64,000 nucleotides of DNA from the NCBI RefSeq assembly GCF_017591425.1, contig NW_024466218.1, positions 13,778,001-13,842,000 on the forward strand. Reading direction: 5' to 3'. This document shows, in pieces, positions 12,145 to 25,030 of this stretch. The notes beneath the pieces are model-generated. The model was not told where the DNA came from. It did not search any database and saw nothing but the letters and a program-made list of their open reading frames with translations. The stretch's first letter is position 1; the number at the start of each line of letters is the position of its first letter. The DNA is from Ochotona curzoniae (taxonomy: Eukaryota; Chordata; Mammalia; Lagomorpha; Ochotonidae). The position numbers and the translations under genes are program-made.

Positions 12145-12389
12145 TTTTAAGATTGACAGAGCTACACATAGAGCTGGGCCAGACAGAGGCTATAAGCCCA
12201 GAGCCGCACTCAGGTCTCCCACAGAGGTGGGAGGATCCAGGCATTTTGTCCACCTGCTGCTGCTTTCCTTGGTCCATAAACATGGAGCTGGAACAGAAGT
12301 ATAGTACCTGGGACTTGAACCAGTGTCTAAAGGAGATGCTGAAATCACAGGAAGCAACTTTATCTGCTATATCACAATGTTGCTTCCTA
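12145..12389 (-). mobile_element. CSINE, old copy
   Basis: Retains caggtctcccacagaggtg, a tgctgctttcc segment, a catggagctggaacagaag segment and a worn tRNA-like head (ctatatcacaatg). The 105-codon and 94-codon frames overlapping it (12087-12404 and 12110-12394) are accidental. Confidence 0.75.
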
Positions 12390-13495
12390 TGCATTCAGTT
12401 CTAAAAAAGAAATGAGTTAAATTCTTCCTAACATATGACATATTTAAAAATAAAGATAAAATAAAATTTAAAAACAGATATAGAGACCATTCTTGCGAGT
12501 CATCTTTTTGTAGCATGTTAAGGATTTCGGTTTAAAACAATTTGTAACTTTTATGTGCACCCTGACTCTTAATCAGTTTGCAATGATACAGAGAAGATAA
12601 AAGGAAGGAGAGGGTATGCTGTTATGCCTGGTGATATCACACTGTACTATCTTTCCCAGAGTATCCCATGTCCCTCAAATGCAGCCCACATTTGTACTAA
12701 AGTTCTTCTCCAATGTGCTTATTCATCTTTTCTACCTAGGCTTAGTGAAAAATATGCATTATGAAAAACAGTCCATTTGTCTTGCTTGATGTTTCATTTC
12801 TTGGTTTCAACTTGAGTTTGAATTTGAATATGAGGACAAAGACAGGAAGGCAGGAATGCAGCAGATCTAGAAATAATACATTTTCTACAAACAAAATCTG
12901 GTACATTAAGGTTTCAGTGTTTCTAAAATCTTGAATAGCAAAAAATTACTGAACTATTAAAAAATATAAAGCTATTTATCAAGTAAGAATGATAGGGGCC
13001 ACAGACCTGTTGAACCATACTCGGCAATATGACTAGCCTTAATCGTTCCTGCACATATCTCTTACTTACACTGATGACACTGAATTTCATGACCTCCTCT
13101 GTAAGTTACTATTTTATCTTAAGGAAATATTATCACCATTGCCCAATGCGAAGATAGCCCTTTTTCTGGCAAAGTGTGGCGCCTTGTGCTCTCATATATT
13201 GTATTCAATTGATGCCTTGTCCTGGGTAGACTCTGTGACTTTTTAACTATTTTGATTTGGTATTTTTTTTTGTCATCTGAGAGAATTTTCCTGGTTTATG
13301 CCCTTTGGAGTTTGTTTATATAGGATATTTACTTTCCAATTATGATTATAGATTACGCATTTGTCTTATTGCTCACATTAATAATGCCCAATGTTGTGTC
13401 AGATATTGCTACATCTTTAATTAAATAGCTAGGGCATCATTTTGAACACAATAGGAGTGCAATAATGTTTAAAAAACTTATTGATGCTATTAAAG
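12390..13495. other. Unassigned DNA
   Basis: No repeat or gene recognised. Confidence 0.4.
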
Positions 13496-13840
13496 GTAGC
13501 ATGGCAGGTGGGGCACAGGGAGTAACACACTATTTGGGAAGCCTGCATGCCTTCTCAGAGTATGCTGTTCAAGTCTCAACTACTCTAAATTTCCTTTCCA
13601 ACTTCCTGCTAATGTGCCTTGGAGGCTGGAAACAACATCTCCAGTGCTTTGGATCCAGGCAGGTAGAAAATCAGAATGGAGCTCCTGACACCTGGCTTTC
13701 AAAGATCATTTACTTGGCTATTTTGGACATTAGGAGAGAGAACCAGCAGGGATGAAATCCACTTCTCTTTTTATTTATTGTTCTCTTTTTCTGCCACACT
13801 GCCTTTCAAATAGATCAGTAAATAAATGCCTTTTGTAAAA
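13496..13840 (+). mobile_element. CSINE, old full-length copy, sense
   Basis: The head ggtggggcacagggagtaac is followed by body motifs (gaggctggaaacaacatctc, gagagagaaccagcaggg) and a tail with cactgcctttcaaat and AAATAAAT. The 96-codon frame across it is accidental. Confidence 0.75.
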
Positions 13841-13856
13841 AGCAATAAGCTTATCA

Positions 13857-13990
13857 CACGTGGGAGATTTGGATGAAGCTAATGGCTCTGAGTTTACTTA
13901 AGAAATAAACCAGAAAATGATATCTCTGTCTCTCTGTTTCTTATCTCTGTGCAATTCGGACTTTCAAAATAAATAAATATTTAAAATCAA
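13857..13990 (+). mobile_element. CSINE 3' fragment with internal deletion
   Basis: Starts at cacgtgggagatttggatga in the SINE mid-body, continues to an aaataaaccagaaaatga segment and the CT-rich tract, and ends in aaataaataaat. It lies just downstream of, and parallel to, the previous copy. Confidence 0.65.
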
Positions 13991-16900
13991 ATAAAAGGAA
14001 AGTAAAAAGGCATTCTTTTAACTACAATTAAAATATCTCTTTACACTTCAATGCATATGTGCTTTCTCCAAACCTTGATGATTTTGAATTTAAGATATTC
14101 AAGACATAGCATTCAGAAACCAGTGATACTGTTTGTGTATCTATTTCTATTCGCACTTTAATTTGGTTTTAAAAAGCTTTTGTGCGGGTGTTTTCTGTGA
14201 TTTTTACATTGGGCACCAAACTTGAACAGATGCCATGGTAAACTCAATACCCTTACACATGGAGAGCTGGACTCCACCTTCATTGGCCTCCCAGAAGGAC
14301 AGAAACAAAAAGCTCCAAGTTTGCAAGATTTAAAGGCAAGTTACCAGGAGCTGGATGGGAGCCCCAAACCATACAGGCATTAAGGTCAGAGCTTGACTGT
14401 TTTTCCATTTTATTGCACAAGGACAAGAGAACTTGATGCATGAAGCTCTACCACCATAAACCGTCCACTGAGCTGGCCATTTCATCACGTATGGTTGCAA
14501 GTTGAGTACTGACCACACAATTTAAATCGACAGCCGCAGGGCCCTGGTGCGGATGTGGGAAGCAATGTCACACATAACATCTTTTTCCTAATTATTAGGA
14601 CCTGGACAGGTGGCAGGAAGGGAATGAGGGGTGTGAGTAGGGGGAGCGGGAGGGGCAGGAGGCACAGTGACATTTCCCATCTCAGGAGTACAAGATTCAT
14701 TACCTCTGATGAAAAGTCACCAGGCTGCACTGAGTCCTGACATACTCTGTGACAGGAGAAAGTGACATGGCCGTTTGACATTCAGGGCTAGAAGGTTGCC
14801 GGTCTGTAATCACTAGTTAAAATTGAATCTCGTACATTGCACCCTGCCAGCACAGCTCAACTCTTGATAATTATTTGGATGCTACTGTATTTGGATTTTA
14901 TTTCCCCAGCAGAGAGGGGAAGTTGGATTTATAGTTTACTGCTGAGTTAAGATTGGAACAAGCTAGATCTTTTTTATGGTTAATATGGCAGAGCCAAATA
15001 AATCTGGAGATTTTTTTGTCCCTATTTTAATTTGAAATTACTTAGAGGTGGAGATGGGGAACCACAGGGAATCAAAGGATGTGTCTTTTAATTTTTCACA
15101 AGCAAGGTGTGATTTTGTCCAGTCTAACATTTTCCTCTTATTTCCTTACACATCATGATGCTTTAAACCAGCCATCTGGACAGGGAAGAGCTGAAAAGCA
15201 CCATTTTGCAACTATGATACCCTCCATCCATCTTTATAGTTCAGGATTTAGATGGCCAATGCCTCTTAAACACTCATTTTTCCTTTACCTTGAGGTCAAT
15301 AAAAGGTCAAGTGACATTTTGACATAAGTCATCTTAGTATAATTACAGGGTGGCCTTGAATTGGAGCTTCAAATAGGCATGCTGGGATACCAAACAAGAA
15401 TGTTCTACCCACCCATTTGTACTCACTTGAGAGCTTGGAACAGCACAGCCTATATATTCACCTCATTAATCTCAGAAGGATTTCCCATGTCTGACTTGAA
15501 AGATTTCATCTAATAATTTGAGGAGTCTCAAGCCACATGTTTGTAGAAGGGTAAAGCAGTTAGCACATCTAACTTTATGTGTGGAAAGAAGTGCTGCCAG
15601 TGCACGAAGGGTCAACTGTGTCCCAGGAAGCAGAAACAAGCCTGATCAAATAGGACATCACCACGCATCCATCTCAGGGCCTAAAAACCCTGTACATAAT
15701 CTGAATTAAAGCATGGGGTTTCCAAGGGCTTCTAAACAAATCATTGCTTTTTTCCTTTTTCATGAAGAAAGAAGGATAGGATATGGTGAGAATGTTGTCA
15801 GGCAAAGTATACATGTTTTGTGTAATGAAATTTATTGTTCTGGGTGATCTGTTGATGCCAAAGCCAGATTTTGGTGACCTAATCATAGCAAACTTATGCC
15901 ACTAATTTACTAGGATTGATGTATGTAATAAATAATTATATGATTTATATAATTTACAATAGGACATAACATCACAATATTTGAAACATGCAAATCCAAA
16001 TGGCTGATATGGCACACACACTAAAGTAATGGAACTCACCATAAACAAAATATGCCCTAGTAATTAATAAATAGGTACAAGGGAAATGCAATGACTGTGA
16101 CCCTTCACCTCCTTATTGATATGATTGATGTGCCTTGAATTTTATCATTACAAAATCCAGGACTTCACATTCTGAGACTGGCTTCAACACAAAATCCCTT
16201 TTCTATTGAGCAACGCTAGGTGTGGCACTACCAGCTCATGCTTTCTCTATTCTGCTATGTAAAGTGTTCAAAAGCAAAGAGCATTGCACATGTTCTATGT
16301 CACACTGAGACTGTATGTTGATATCAGCCCCGCTATCATCAGGCAATCCAGTCCCTGCTCTTTAGTTTTTAGGGGTAACTACTGTCACAATTCAGCACAC
16401 TTGTAGAGTGAAACAACATAGTGTGAATACATTGGTAACTTGAACTCACTTTATTAGAAAGTCCATTCACAGAATTAGCACTTAGAGCATAGACTGTCTT
16501 GACTACAGCAGGGATTTCTGAAAGTAAAATGGTCTGGGGGAAAAAAAAAAACTGAGTTGGAAAATCAGCAATACAGTGTTGGAATGAGAATATCTGGGAA
16601 AGACCAGAACAAATAGATGAGAAGAGAAAACATTGCTAGAAGAGACACAAAATTAGACATATTAAGAGGGCTGAAAATATGTCTACAATTTCCTAGTAGT
16701 GACACTTAGGTGCTTTTTGGGCTGAATGATAATCCCACCATCATGAAATTGAGTTGATTTCATGTAGAGATGTTAGATAAATGCCCTATTTTGTTGATCA
16801 TATTGCACATCCATCCATCCATCCTAGTTGTAAAGAATGAATTCAATGTATTTGTTTTCCTCCTATGAATATCATCTAACTTCAGTTTAGAGGAAGAATT

Positions 16901-17224
16901 TCCATCATTGTGAGGACAGCAAGGCAAAAAGTGAAGCAGAAGCTAATAAGAGATGTAACTAGGGCCATTATTGAACCATGGAATTAAACCATCACTTTGA
17001 TGCTGACAAAACTTCTTGGGTGTTCTTGTCCTGATTACTTTGCTTCTGATCAAGCTCTTTGTTAAATTCTCTTCCCCTCAAAACTTAATAGAAGATGTCC
17101 CATGTGTTTAGGCTCCTGTCAACCAAGTGAGAATCTTACCAGAAAGCCCCTAGCTCATTACTTCAGCCCTTCCCAGCCATGTCATTTTTGGCCATCTTGG
17201 GAGTGAATGAGTAGATGAATATGC
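13991..17224. other. Unassigned DNA, longest plain stretch of the first third
   Basis: About 3.2 kb with no CSINE or L1 that I can recognise. A (CATC)4 run is at 16808-16824. Frames at 14485-14781, 15079-15327 and 15674-15886 show no family signature. Confidence 0.4.
16808..16824. repeat. (CATC)4 microsatellite
   Basis: Four CATC units plus one base. Confidence 0.9.
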
Positions 17225-17250
17225 TCTCTCTCTTTCTATGTATGCACACA

Positions 17251-17326
17251 AATATATATACATATATATATGTGTATATGTGTGTATACATATATATACA
17301 CATATAAACATACATACATATATATA
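17251..17326. repeat. AT/GT alternating tract with inverted repeat
   Basis: Alternating purine-pyrimidine sequence. The arm at 17267-17279 (tatatgtgtatat) is the inverse complement of 17294-17306, with a 14-bp spacer centred on gtatac. It could extrude as a hairpin. Confidence 0.85.
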
Positions 17327-17330
17327 AGAC

Positions 17331-17886
17331 TATGACTTTGAAGATAACTAAATATTTTTAAGGGGAGAGAGTCATACCATCAACAAAGTTGATCTTGGTA
17401 ACCTCAAGGTATGTCTTCCTATCTCTAGGTTTCAGAAAGAACCATTTCCTCATCTCTTAATGTCACATATCATTTGTTACTTATGTGAATGACCACTCCT
17501 ACCTGAATTCTCCTTTGAGGTGACTTTCTGTACCCAGCAGAGCTGATTAGGCCTCATCAATTTTGTGTACAGTTACCATCAGTTTTCTGTGTTTAATTGT
17601 AGAGTTCTTATGGATTTCCTTTTTTAACACTTTGCTTGAATGAGCAATCAAATCAATTGAGGTCAGAAGTTTCTGAGACGTAAAAATGTTCTTTTAACAC
17701 TTTGAGAATGCAACTGTCTTCTCCTCATTTAAGAAATATGAATATGAGCCTGAAAGTTTTCTTCATAGGATAAGATTTGACTATGGAATAAATTAAAAAG
17801 ATAACACAAATTTTACTTCATTTTACATAAATAAAGTGTGTTGGCATCTTATGATACATGTTTACAGGAATTATTTTATTTTCCTT
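17331..17886. other. Unassigned DNA
   Basis: No repeat or gene recognised. Confidence 0.4.
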
Positions 17887-18196
17887 TTTTAAATGCATAT
17901 TTATTTGTCAAGGAGAGAGAGAAAGGAAGAAAAAGGGACAGAGGGAGGGAGTGAGAGAGAGATGTAATCAGAAGGCTTACTCTCTAAATGACCATAATAG
18001 ACAGACTGAACCATGCTGAAGCCAACAGCCAAAGATTCAATTGTGGTCTTCCCCAAGAATAAAAGTGGACCGACTCCACAGGCTGCCTTCTGCTGCCTTC
18101 CCGAGCACATTGTCAGAAAGCTAGATCTGAGCCTCAATAGTCAAAATGAACCTGCACTTCAATTTGGTATGCTATTATCAAAAGCATTAACTTAGC
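17887..18196 (-). mobile_element. CSINE, old copy
   Basis: Tail-side GA-rich tract, ctctctaaatgaccataata, a ctgctgccttcccgagcac segment and a strongly worn head. The 78-codon and 60-codon frames across it are accidental. Confidence 0.65.
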
Positions 18197-18219
18197 CCTC
18201 AATAAAACAAACACCAAAA

Positions 18220-18244
18220 AAACCAACCAACCAACCAACCAACC
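18220..18244. repeat. (AACC)n microsatellite
   Basis: About six tandem AACC units, close to the head end of the preceding SINE. Confidence 0.95.
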
Positions 18245-20599
18245 AAAAAAACAAAAATCCTCAAATGAAGACATGCTCTTACTTCCAAGTTTCTTTTGCT
18301 AGGGAGTAACAGAAAATAGCAGGGAGAAGTCTTGCTCCATCTTTTACATAAGGGAAGCGTAAGTTGTATTCAACTCTTGGCTGTGAGTTCCGTCACAGCT
18401 CTTGGTATGATACCATTCTGCAATATTGAGCAGAAGTAATTTTATCATGTAATCAAGAATGCTTCAGTGAAGGTTACATGATGGTTATCACTGGAAATTT
18501 CAAGAAAGGGAGAACTGGGAACTAAAATTTCTCACAGAACAATTATGCAAATACTTAGGAGCCGGTGTTGTGTATTTTTATTTTGTTATTTTCTTCATAT
18601 GTGTGCTGGTGTCCTTTTGAGGCCCATTGATTACCTTCATTGACATTAGACACATAGGGATAAGACAATCTATATTCCATTGAGTCAGGAGACAGGGAAG
18701 GAATTTGTGGCAGCCTTAGGTGAAGCTCAAAGATTGGACCACTGGATTTAAACAGGTTTTCTTTCTTTGGAGTTGGTTGGCTCCTCAGAAGGAGGATTTG
18801 GTTGCTGAGTAGAGTCTGAGATTGTTAAGAAATACGAGTAAAGGCATCTCCTTCCCCTTCCCCAGGAAATATTATGTCTCTAACATAGGGTGGAAAACCA
18901 CTTTCCTCTTTTCCTCTGAGGCCCTTGATTCAAAAGTAGAGAAAAAATGTGGGTTTACCTCTTCTGACTCTTTTAATCAGAGTGATTTTTGGAAATGAAA
19001 CTATCGAAAATAGAGTCTTTTATTTTAGGAATCAACAACAGTTTTTACAATGTTAGGCAAACCTGAGCCCCTCCTTAAAATGTCAGGAAAACAAAAACCT
19101 TCCTACCTGAAAGGACTCCTCGCTTGTCTTGGAAGGATTCTTAGGCTGTTCCCCTTAAGCTGCTTTCTCTTTCTGTGCAATTTCCCAGTCCCATTCACAA
19201 ACTGTTGCCATGGTAAATAATTATATCACAGATGAATTGTGTACACTTTCTTTTCATAGCTGGAAGAGAAATTGTAGAGGAAAAGCGAAAAAAAAATCAA
19301 AATCCTTTAAAATTACAGGGAAGATAGCAGAGAAAAGATTGCCTCCTCGTTAACATAATTAGCTCCATGAATTATAAATTGGTATTAGAACTTGCTCTTC
19401 GTGACAAAAGGAGTAATTATATTTACTCATGTAAAATTAAACAATACCAAAAAAATTAATGGGACTCACCAGAAGCTCTCTTGACATTATCATAAAATTC
19501 AGAGATTGGAATATCCACAATCTGAAGTGATTCAAGCAGCATAGACTTGAATGGTGTTAGAATCTGTTCTGTATAAATATATCTCCTGGCTACTTCATAA
19601 TTGAACTCCGATGTTCAAAAATACCATGCACATCCAGCAACACAAATGTACAGCAACAGTGAACAACCCTGAAATTGTTTCTTTCATAGACCGATGTACA
19701 GAAGAGGCCAAATTTTAGGAAACTAAAGGAAATCAGGATGTAATGCTCATAAAAGGCTTTATATGTACATATGCTATCATCAATTTTATAATTTTATTGG
19801 TTCTTTACGTCAGAGCCCTCAGAATAATGGCTGATCTATTTATTTAAATATAGTTCAAATGTTTCTAAAAATAAAGTGAATAGGAAAGAAGGCTGAATTG
19901 TTTAGCTATCTTTGCACACCAGAAATAGTACTATGTTCCACTAGCAGAGTAGTGAGGTCTATCCATCGTTTTCTAACAAAAAGTCAGTAATGTCAACTCC
20001 TCATTTCAACGCCACTGGATCCCTGACTTGGGCCTAGCAAGAGGGAAGAGCTAGCGGAGGGTCGTTATGCGCACTCCACTCTGTAAGAGCTGGTGTGTAG
20101 AGTGGCATGTCATTTTGACCCTGTGTGAAATGATGCAACAATGCCTTCTAGCCTTTCTTGCTCTCTTTCTCTCTGCTCAGAGCAGCTAGAATTCTACATA
20201 TTACCCCCCATATTGTACACTAGGAATTTTAATCTGCTTGTTGCTCCTATATTTCTACACAGTTTGCAAGAATGCACTCACTTTGTGGTTAAACACAATT
20301 TTAAAACACAATCTCATTTAGCCCAGAAACCAATTGTTTTGGGATTTGATCATTTTCTAATACACTATAAAGTATTTTAAAAACATCTACTCAATTGTAT
20401 GTGTTATTGTGTTGGAATTTCTCTTGTAAAATTCCTCTTGTTGTTCTGCTGGAATTCCTTTGTGTGCAATTTTGTAAACTACATAATTCCTTTAAAATAC
20501 GTGACTATATTTAAGAAATTATCTCTCTCATGAACTTTTGGCTCAAACGCACTGTAGGGTAAGAAAATATTCATGCCTAGTGGATAAATTTGAATTCAG
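18245..20599. other. Unassigned, unique-looking DNA
   Basis: About 2.3 kb with no recognised repeat. The block 19190-19440 is rich in ATTA-type cores and holds an RFX-like palindrome, so it may be conserved non-coding sequence. A small CpG-bearing patch lies at 20005-20070. Confidence 0.35.
19204..19217. promoter_or_regulatory. Candidate RFX (X-box) site
   Basis: The sequence gttgccatggtaaa matches the palindromic RFX consensus GTTGCCATGGYAAC at all but the last position. It is a sequence match only; occupancy is unknown. Confidence 0.35.
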
Positions 20600-20745
20600 G
20601 CATCCATTCAGTTACTTTGTTTTCTTGTAGATACCCTGGAACCTGTATAACTGTGTACTGCATGCTAAGAATGGGGGATAGAAACTAGAAAATAAAATCA
20701 AAGTATGTTCCCTGTAGTTTCAGAATTTACGAATCCTAGAAACTC
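20600..20745 (-). repeat. L2 3'-end relic
   Basis: The run from cattcagttactttg through gtactgcatgctaagaatgg to aagtatgttccctgtag follows the antisense L2 3' pattern, position for position. Confidence 0.45.
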
Positions 20746-21650
20746 AACTCTTCATGCAGAATAATATGTAGCCAAAATGATGTTTATAATGAATCTTTAG
20801 AAATATGACAAAATGATTAAATCATATGTTAAGGGGAAAAGCAAGATACAAAATTGCTGTTCTAATGATGCCTGGTATGTACATATGGCATGGCAATCTG
20901 TCACTGCTTTTCCTCCTGGCCATCCTTCCCACTCCAGGACTTCCTAGGGTCTAGATTGAATCACTTTGCTATTAGGAGTGTTTTTTAGTCGGCCTCTCAA
21001 TTTGTATCTTAGAATGTTAATTTTAGCCATTTGATTGGACAACCTGGTGAAAGCTACATTAAATGGAAGAGCAGCACTCAGAGCAGCACTCAGGGTCCTA
21101 TCTGGAGGTAGATGGTAGATTCAGAGTAAATTTAAGATTATAAAAACACACACACCCCTCCTTAGAGTTTCAAACAATTAATAAAGATGGCATAGTGTCC
21201 CGGACTAGCTGGCCGCACTGGTGGTCAATCCCACTAGTTGAATAAGCAGGACAAGTAAGTGAAAGCTGCAGGTTGATGATGGAAGTGGTGGAAGAAATGC
21301 ATAGAACAGGAGCTTTGATTTTTGTAGGCATCTGCCAATCATGGTAATGTACCTGGGCATGTAAAATAAAAAAATTTGCTGTCCCCCAGTCAACACTTTG
21401 CTCCCGCTGGTGTTTTGTAGGTAATCCCCATTGACCATTCCCAACAGGAAGTCAGGGGCCAAGTGACCCGTAATTTTGTTCTTAAATATTGGTTTCATGG
21501 GTAAAGGTAAGATGAAAGAATATAAATACTGATCTAGAAGGACAAATATCAGATAGCTAACACAAAGGAGTAAGCGGCTGAGAACAGGAGAAAATTTTTA
21601 AAAACAACTAGGATTTTTTTTTTATTACTGTGGGACACTAGGTATTTCCA

Positions 21651-21686
<36 letters not shown>

Positions 21687-22433
21687 GAATTTTATTTTTT
21701 CTTTTTTAAAAAAGTATGAATCTGTTTCATGAAGTTTTCAGTTTTTATTTTAGAGCTGAAATTATTTAGGAACCATATGAACCATATGTATAAGTCAAAG
21801 TTTTAAATAAATTTTTAATAATCCAAGTTGCCTTATAAATAAGATGTTCACAAAGGTAAGCTCATTAAGTAGCTACATAAATGAGAGAATAAACGAGGAA
21901 ATTCCTGTCAGTGACAATATCCTTGATGGAATTTTGCTGATATTTGTTCAAAATCTTGCTTTCTCCACCTTAGCAATCTCTTTGTTGAGATCAACCTTCA
22001 ATAAATTTGATCTTGCATTTGGCTCAAGTAACGTAGAAATGCATACAGCCATTTATGTTAAGGCTATTGGGTAACAAAATAAATTGCTTATTTTCTACAA
22101 ATGTCTGACGGCTTGCAGTTATACTTTATTGTTAATAAACAACTCAAAAAGCACATATGCCATAATTATTTACTACAGGTAAAAATGATACTCTGAACAT
22201 GTCTTTTTGTTCTTCTGTAAGCTCACAATAGATTTATGTTAAATACAAAATGTAGTTATTCGAATTTGATTTGGAATAGGTGATATTCAATTTTGCACCT
22301 CTAAAATTTCTGCTTTGTTACCTAGCCTCCTTAATATTTTGTACAAATACTTAAGTATTATCTACTAAAACACTACTGAAGTGTGATTTTAATGGCACCC
22401 CATAATTACATCATGCTTATTTACATTTCTGTA
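20746..22433. other. Unassigned DNA
   Basis: No transposon recognised. It contains a perfect 12-bp tandem duplication (gagcagcactca, 21069-21092) and a (TA)13 run at 21656-21681. The minus-strand 97-codon frame at 21205-21498 shows no family signature. Confidence 0.4.
21656..21681. repeat. (TA)13 microsatellite
   Basis: Uninterrupted TA alternation, likely length-variable. Confidence 0.95.
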
Positions 22434-22830
22434 TTTATTTTCTTCTGCTTCTGTAGCAGAATGACAAGGAGAGAGAAAGTGGGAGGGAAAGAGCAAATGC
22501 TTCTCTCCGCTGATTCAGTCCCCAAACTCCCACAGTAACATGGGGTGAACCAGGCATTACAGAAGGACCTGGAGCCCCATGAGGTACTTCAACGTGAGCG
22601 GCAGGGGTGCTAACAGACACTCAACAACTCCCAGCATGCCTTAGCATTTACACACTCAAACACAGCTCCCATCATGCCTTAGCATTTGCACATTCAACAA
22701 TTCCCAATATACCTTAGCATTAAATTGCATTAGAAGCAGAGGTGCTGTGAGTTGAACCAGCACTCTAACATGGAAGATGGGCATCCCAAGAAGTAGCTTA
22801 ACTTACTGTGTCACAGTATCTGTGTTTCCA
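22434..22830 (-). mobile_element. CSINE enlarged by an internal tandem repeat
   Basis: The tail side (gagagagaaagtggga) and the head side (gttgaaccagcactctaaca, taacttactgtgtcacag) of an old CSINE bracket a tandem array at 22619-22721. Three units of about 35, 38 and 30 bp share the core ccttagcatt. The element is therefore about 60-70 bp longer than a normal copy. Confidence 0.7.
22619..22721. repeat. Three-unit minisatellite inside a SINE
   Basis: Units at 22619-22653, 22654-22691 and 22692-22721, the last truncated. Each opens with a CTCAA/TTCAA-type motif and contains ccttagcatt. Confidence 0.85.
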
Positions 22831-24559
22831 TAAAGATTCTTAGTGATTTAAAGTATTTCTGTCACATACTGACAGTAGTGTCTTCCCAATATGGTGAATG
22901 TTGAGGGCAACCAGGGAAGAGGCACTAGTATTAAAGATTGAACAAATAAAACAAGAAACAATAGTACATTTTTTTTAAACACTGTAAAAATAAGCTTGAT
23001 GGTACCCAGACAAACAACACTCAGCCCGGGAATAGAAAATGGGTATGGTAATGCTAATGGTACCTACCTACGTACCAGTCCCAATTCAGGCATCTAAGGT
23101 AGCTTACAACCCATCAGGAGTAAAGTATGTTTAGTATGTGGGTCACATATGGCTTCATTGTTCTCACCCTCCCCAGGTAGCCTTCGACAGGCCTGGAAAT
23201 TCAGTAAATCTAGAGCAGGCTAGTTTTTTGGCTGATAATTTTATACAGCACACAGATGATATTACAAATATCTAAGCAGCCAATCAGAAAGTAGGTTTAC
23301 CCACCCTGCTACTAGATCCTGAAAACTAAATTGTAACTTTTGCTTGTTCTATTGCAACCAAAATTCTGATCTCAAGGGATCAGAGCCAAGCATGAGATCC
23401 ACAAATGCCTGAATTATCAAAATTGCTTTTTCAATCCCTCAGTTTCCAAAGGAAATAACCTTTGGAAATTACAGATTTGACTCCATTGTAAGTTAAATGA
23501 ATGAGTTTTCTTTTGTATTGCACTGACATTAAAAATGTGGTGTGTGATGTGATTTGGATCTGTAGAGTCTAAATATATATCATTATTTAGTGCTTACTCA
23601 TACTCATTGAAAGCTAACAAGCAAAGGGATTTAAGCAGTAAAGCATAATATTATAATAATAACAGCTATGAAGTATTTCATGATTACAGGCAGATTATTA
23701 CTTGGTTTGACACTGTGAAAATACCTGAGGAGTTTTGTTACTGCTACAATGTTATAGCCTGAAAAGACTGAAGGCTCAGAGCATTATAAACACTACCTCA
23801 AATTATTCAGCTTGTAGCCAATATATGCTTTATGCACTAGTGATTATCAAACATGGGGAAGATAGTTTTCATGGTAATTTTATGAGTATCACATTAGTGT
23901 TAGAAAAAAGTAAACTGCTTATGGTTTACCCGGGTCTTCTTGGAGCCTGGTTTACAGCTGCCTTGAAGCTAATGCAGTGGGCTCTAGCTACCATGTGTTT
24001 CTCTTTCCATTGGCAATCAGTAGTCACAGTAAAAAACAAAACAAAACAAAAACAACAAAATAAGACTTGCCTTAGAATTGCTGGTCTAATTCCTAAGTGG
24101 AAACTCAGAGTATACGACTCAAAGCACTTTGGGGATAATAAATAGGTTTTTCTTCTACATATTTTGACTTGTTCTTCTTCTAGGCAGTAAAGGTAAGTAC
24201 TCCACATGCACAGTTATCTATTAAAAACTCCAAGAGAGGATTCTACTTTGCCTGTGAATCTGAAAAAAAAAATGAGGCTAATAAGCTTTCACCAGTGAAA
24301 AAGTGAGCGTTGATCAGATCAGACTATCAATAGCTAATCCATAGGCAAACAGATATCAGTAGGCGAACAATAGATGCCAGCATTTGAGAAAACACCATGT
24401 AGGTGGCTAAGCTCTCCGTGGGCAAGGTGATGAGAATCCACCTTACAAACAAATGTTGCTGGAGATCTGAGTGGCATCCCGTCTGGCTGCCTGCCTGCTG
24501 GCTGAGAGCCTCATCAGGGCAAGCTCCAAAAAGAAGTTATTTCACCTAAAGCCTGTCGA
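22831..24559. other. Unassigned DNA
   Basis: No transposon recognised. It contains a near-palindromic ggtacctacctacgtacc around 23069 and an (AAAAC)n run at 24031-24060. Opposed frames at 23735-24145 (136 codons, plus) and 23926-24207 (minus) have no family signature. Confidence 0.4.
24031..24060. repeat. (AAAAC)n simple repeat
   Basis: A-rich pentanucleotide run, possibly the tail of a retroelement whose body is not recognised. Confidence 0.8.
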
Positions 24560-25030
24560 CTCCTATTAGATCACTGTGGGCATTAATTTCAATTTTCATG
24601 TTTCTGCTCCATAAAAAAATGAGCAAAAAAACTTAGCATGTGCCAAAGCTTGGCTGCCAACTGTTGGAGGGAAAAAAAAAATTGATTTCTATTGAATACT
24701 GCACTTTGGAATGAAAGAAAACATTGTCTAAATGAAGCGGAGGCTCTCGGTCACCTATGCCTATATTACTGTGAAATCAATTATGTTGGGCTCTTTGGAA
24801 AGTTACTGATTGTAGCAAATTGAATGGCCTTCATTTCAGCATAATTTGGAGAGGTTGATGTAATCAGAGACCTTACACCATGGTGAGATACAAGATTCGT
24901 GATATTCAGATGGGAAAAAAGCCACAGTGGTGAAGCTCCTTTGAAGCCTTCCCCTTACCACCTCCCGCACTTTCATAAGTACGAATGACATTGTTTTGAT
25001 GAAGGCACTGATGGCTTTGAACAGATATGT
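24560..25030. promoter_or_regulatory. Candidate conserved non-coding element
   Basis: A block of unique, moderately AT-rich sequence with balanced strands, no repeat hallmarks and no frame worth noting. It holds motifs of the kind seen in developmental enhancers (caattatg, tcaattttcat, aaattgaatgg). I infer possible regulatory conservation from the look of the sequence only. Confidence 0.25.

Noticed and set aside
12585..12605. U6 snRNA-like phrase (gatacagagaagat)
   Set aside because: Only about 14 bases agree; the sequence on both sides does not follow U6.
18220..18244. Regular short repeats as a CRISPR-like array
   Set aside because: They are a plain tetranucleotide run without spacers, in a mammalian genome.
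23735..24145. 136-codon plus-strand frame
   Set aside because: It ends in an (AAAAC)n simple repeat, has an opposed overlapping frame and no family signature.
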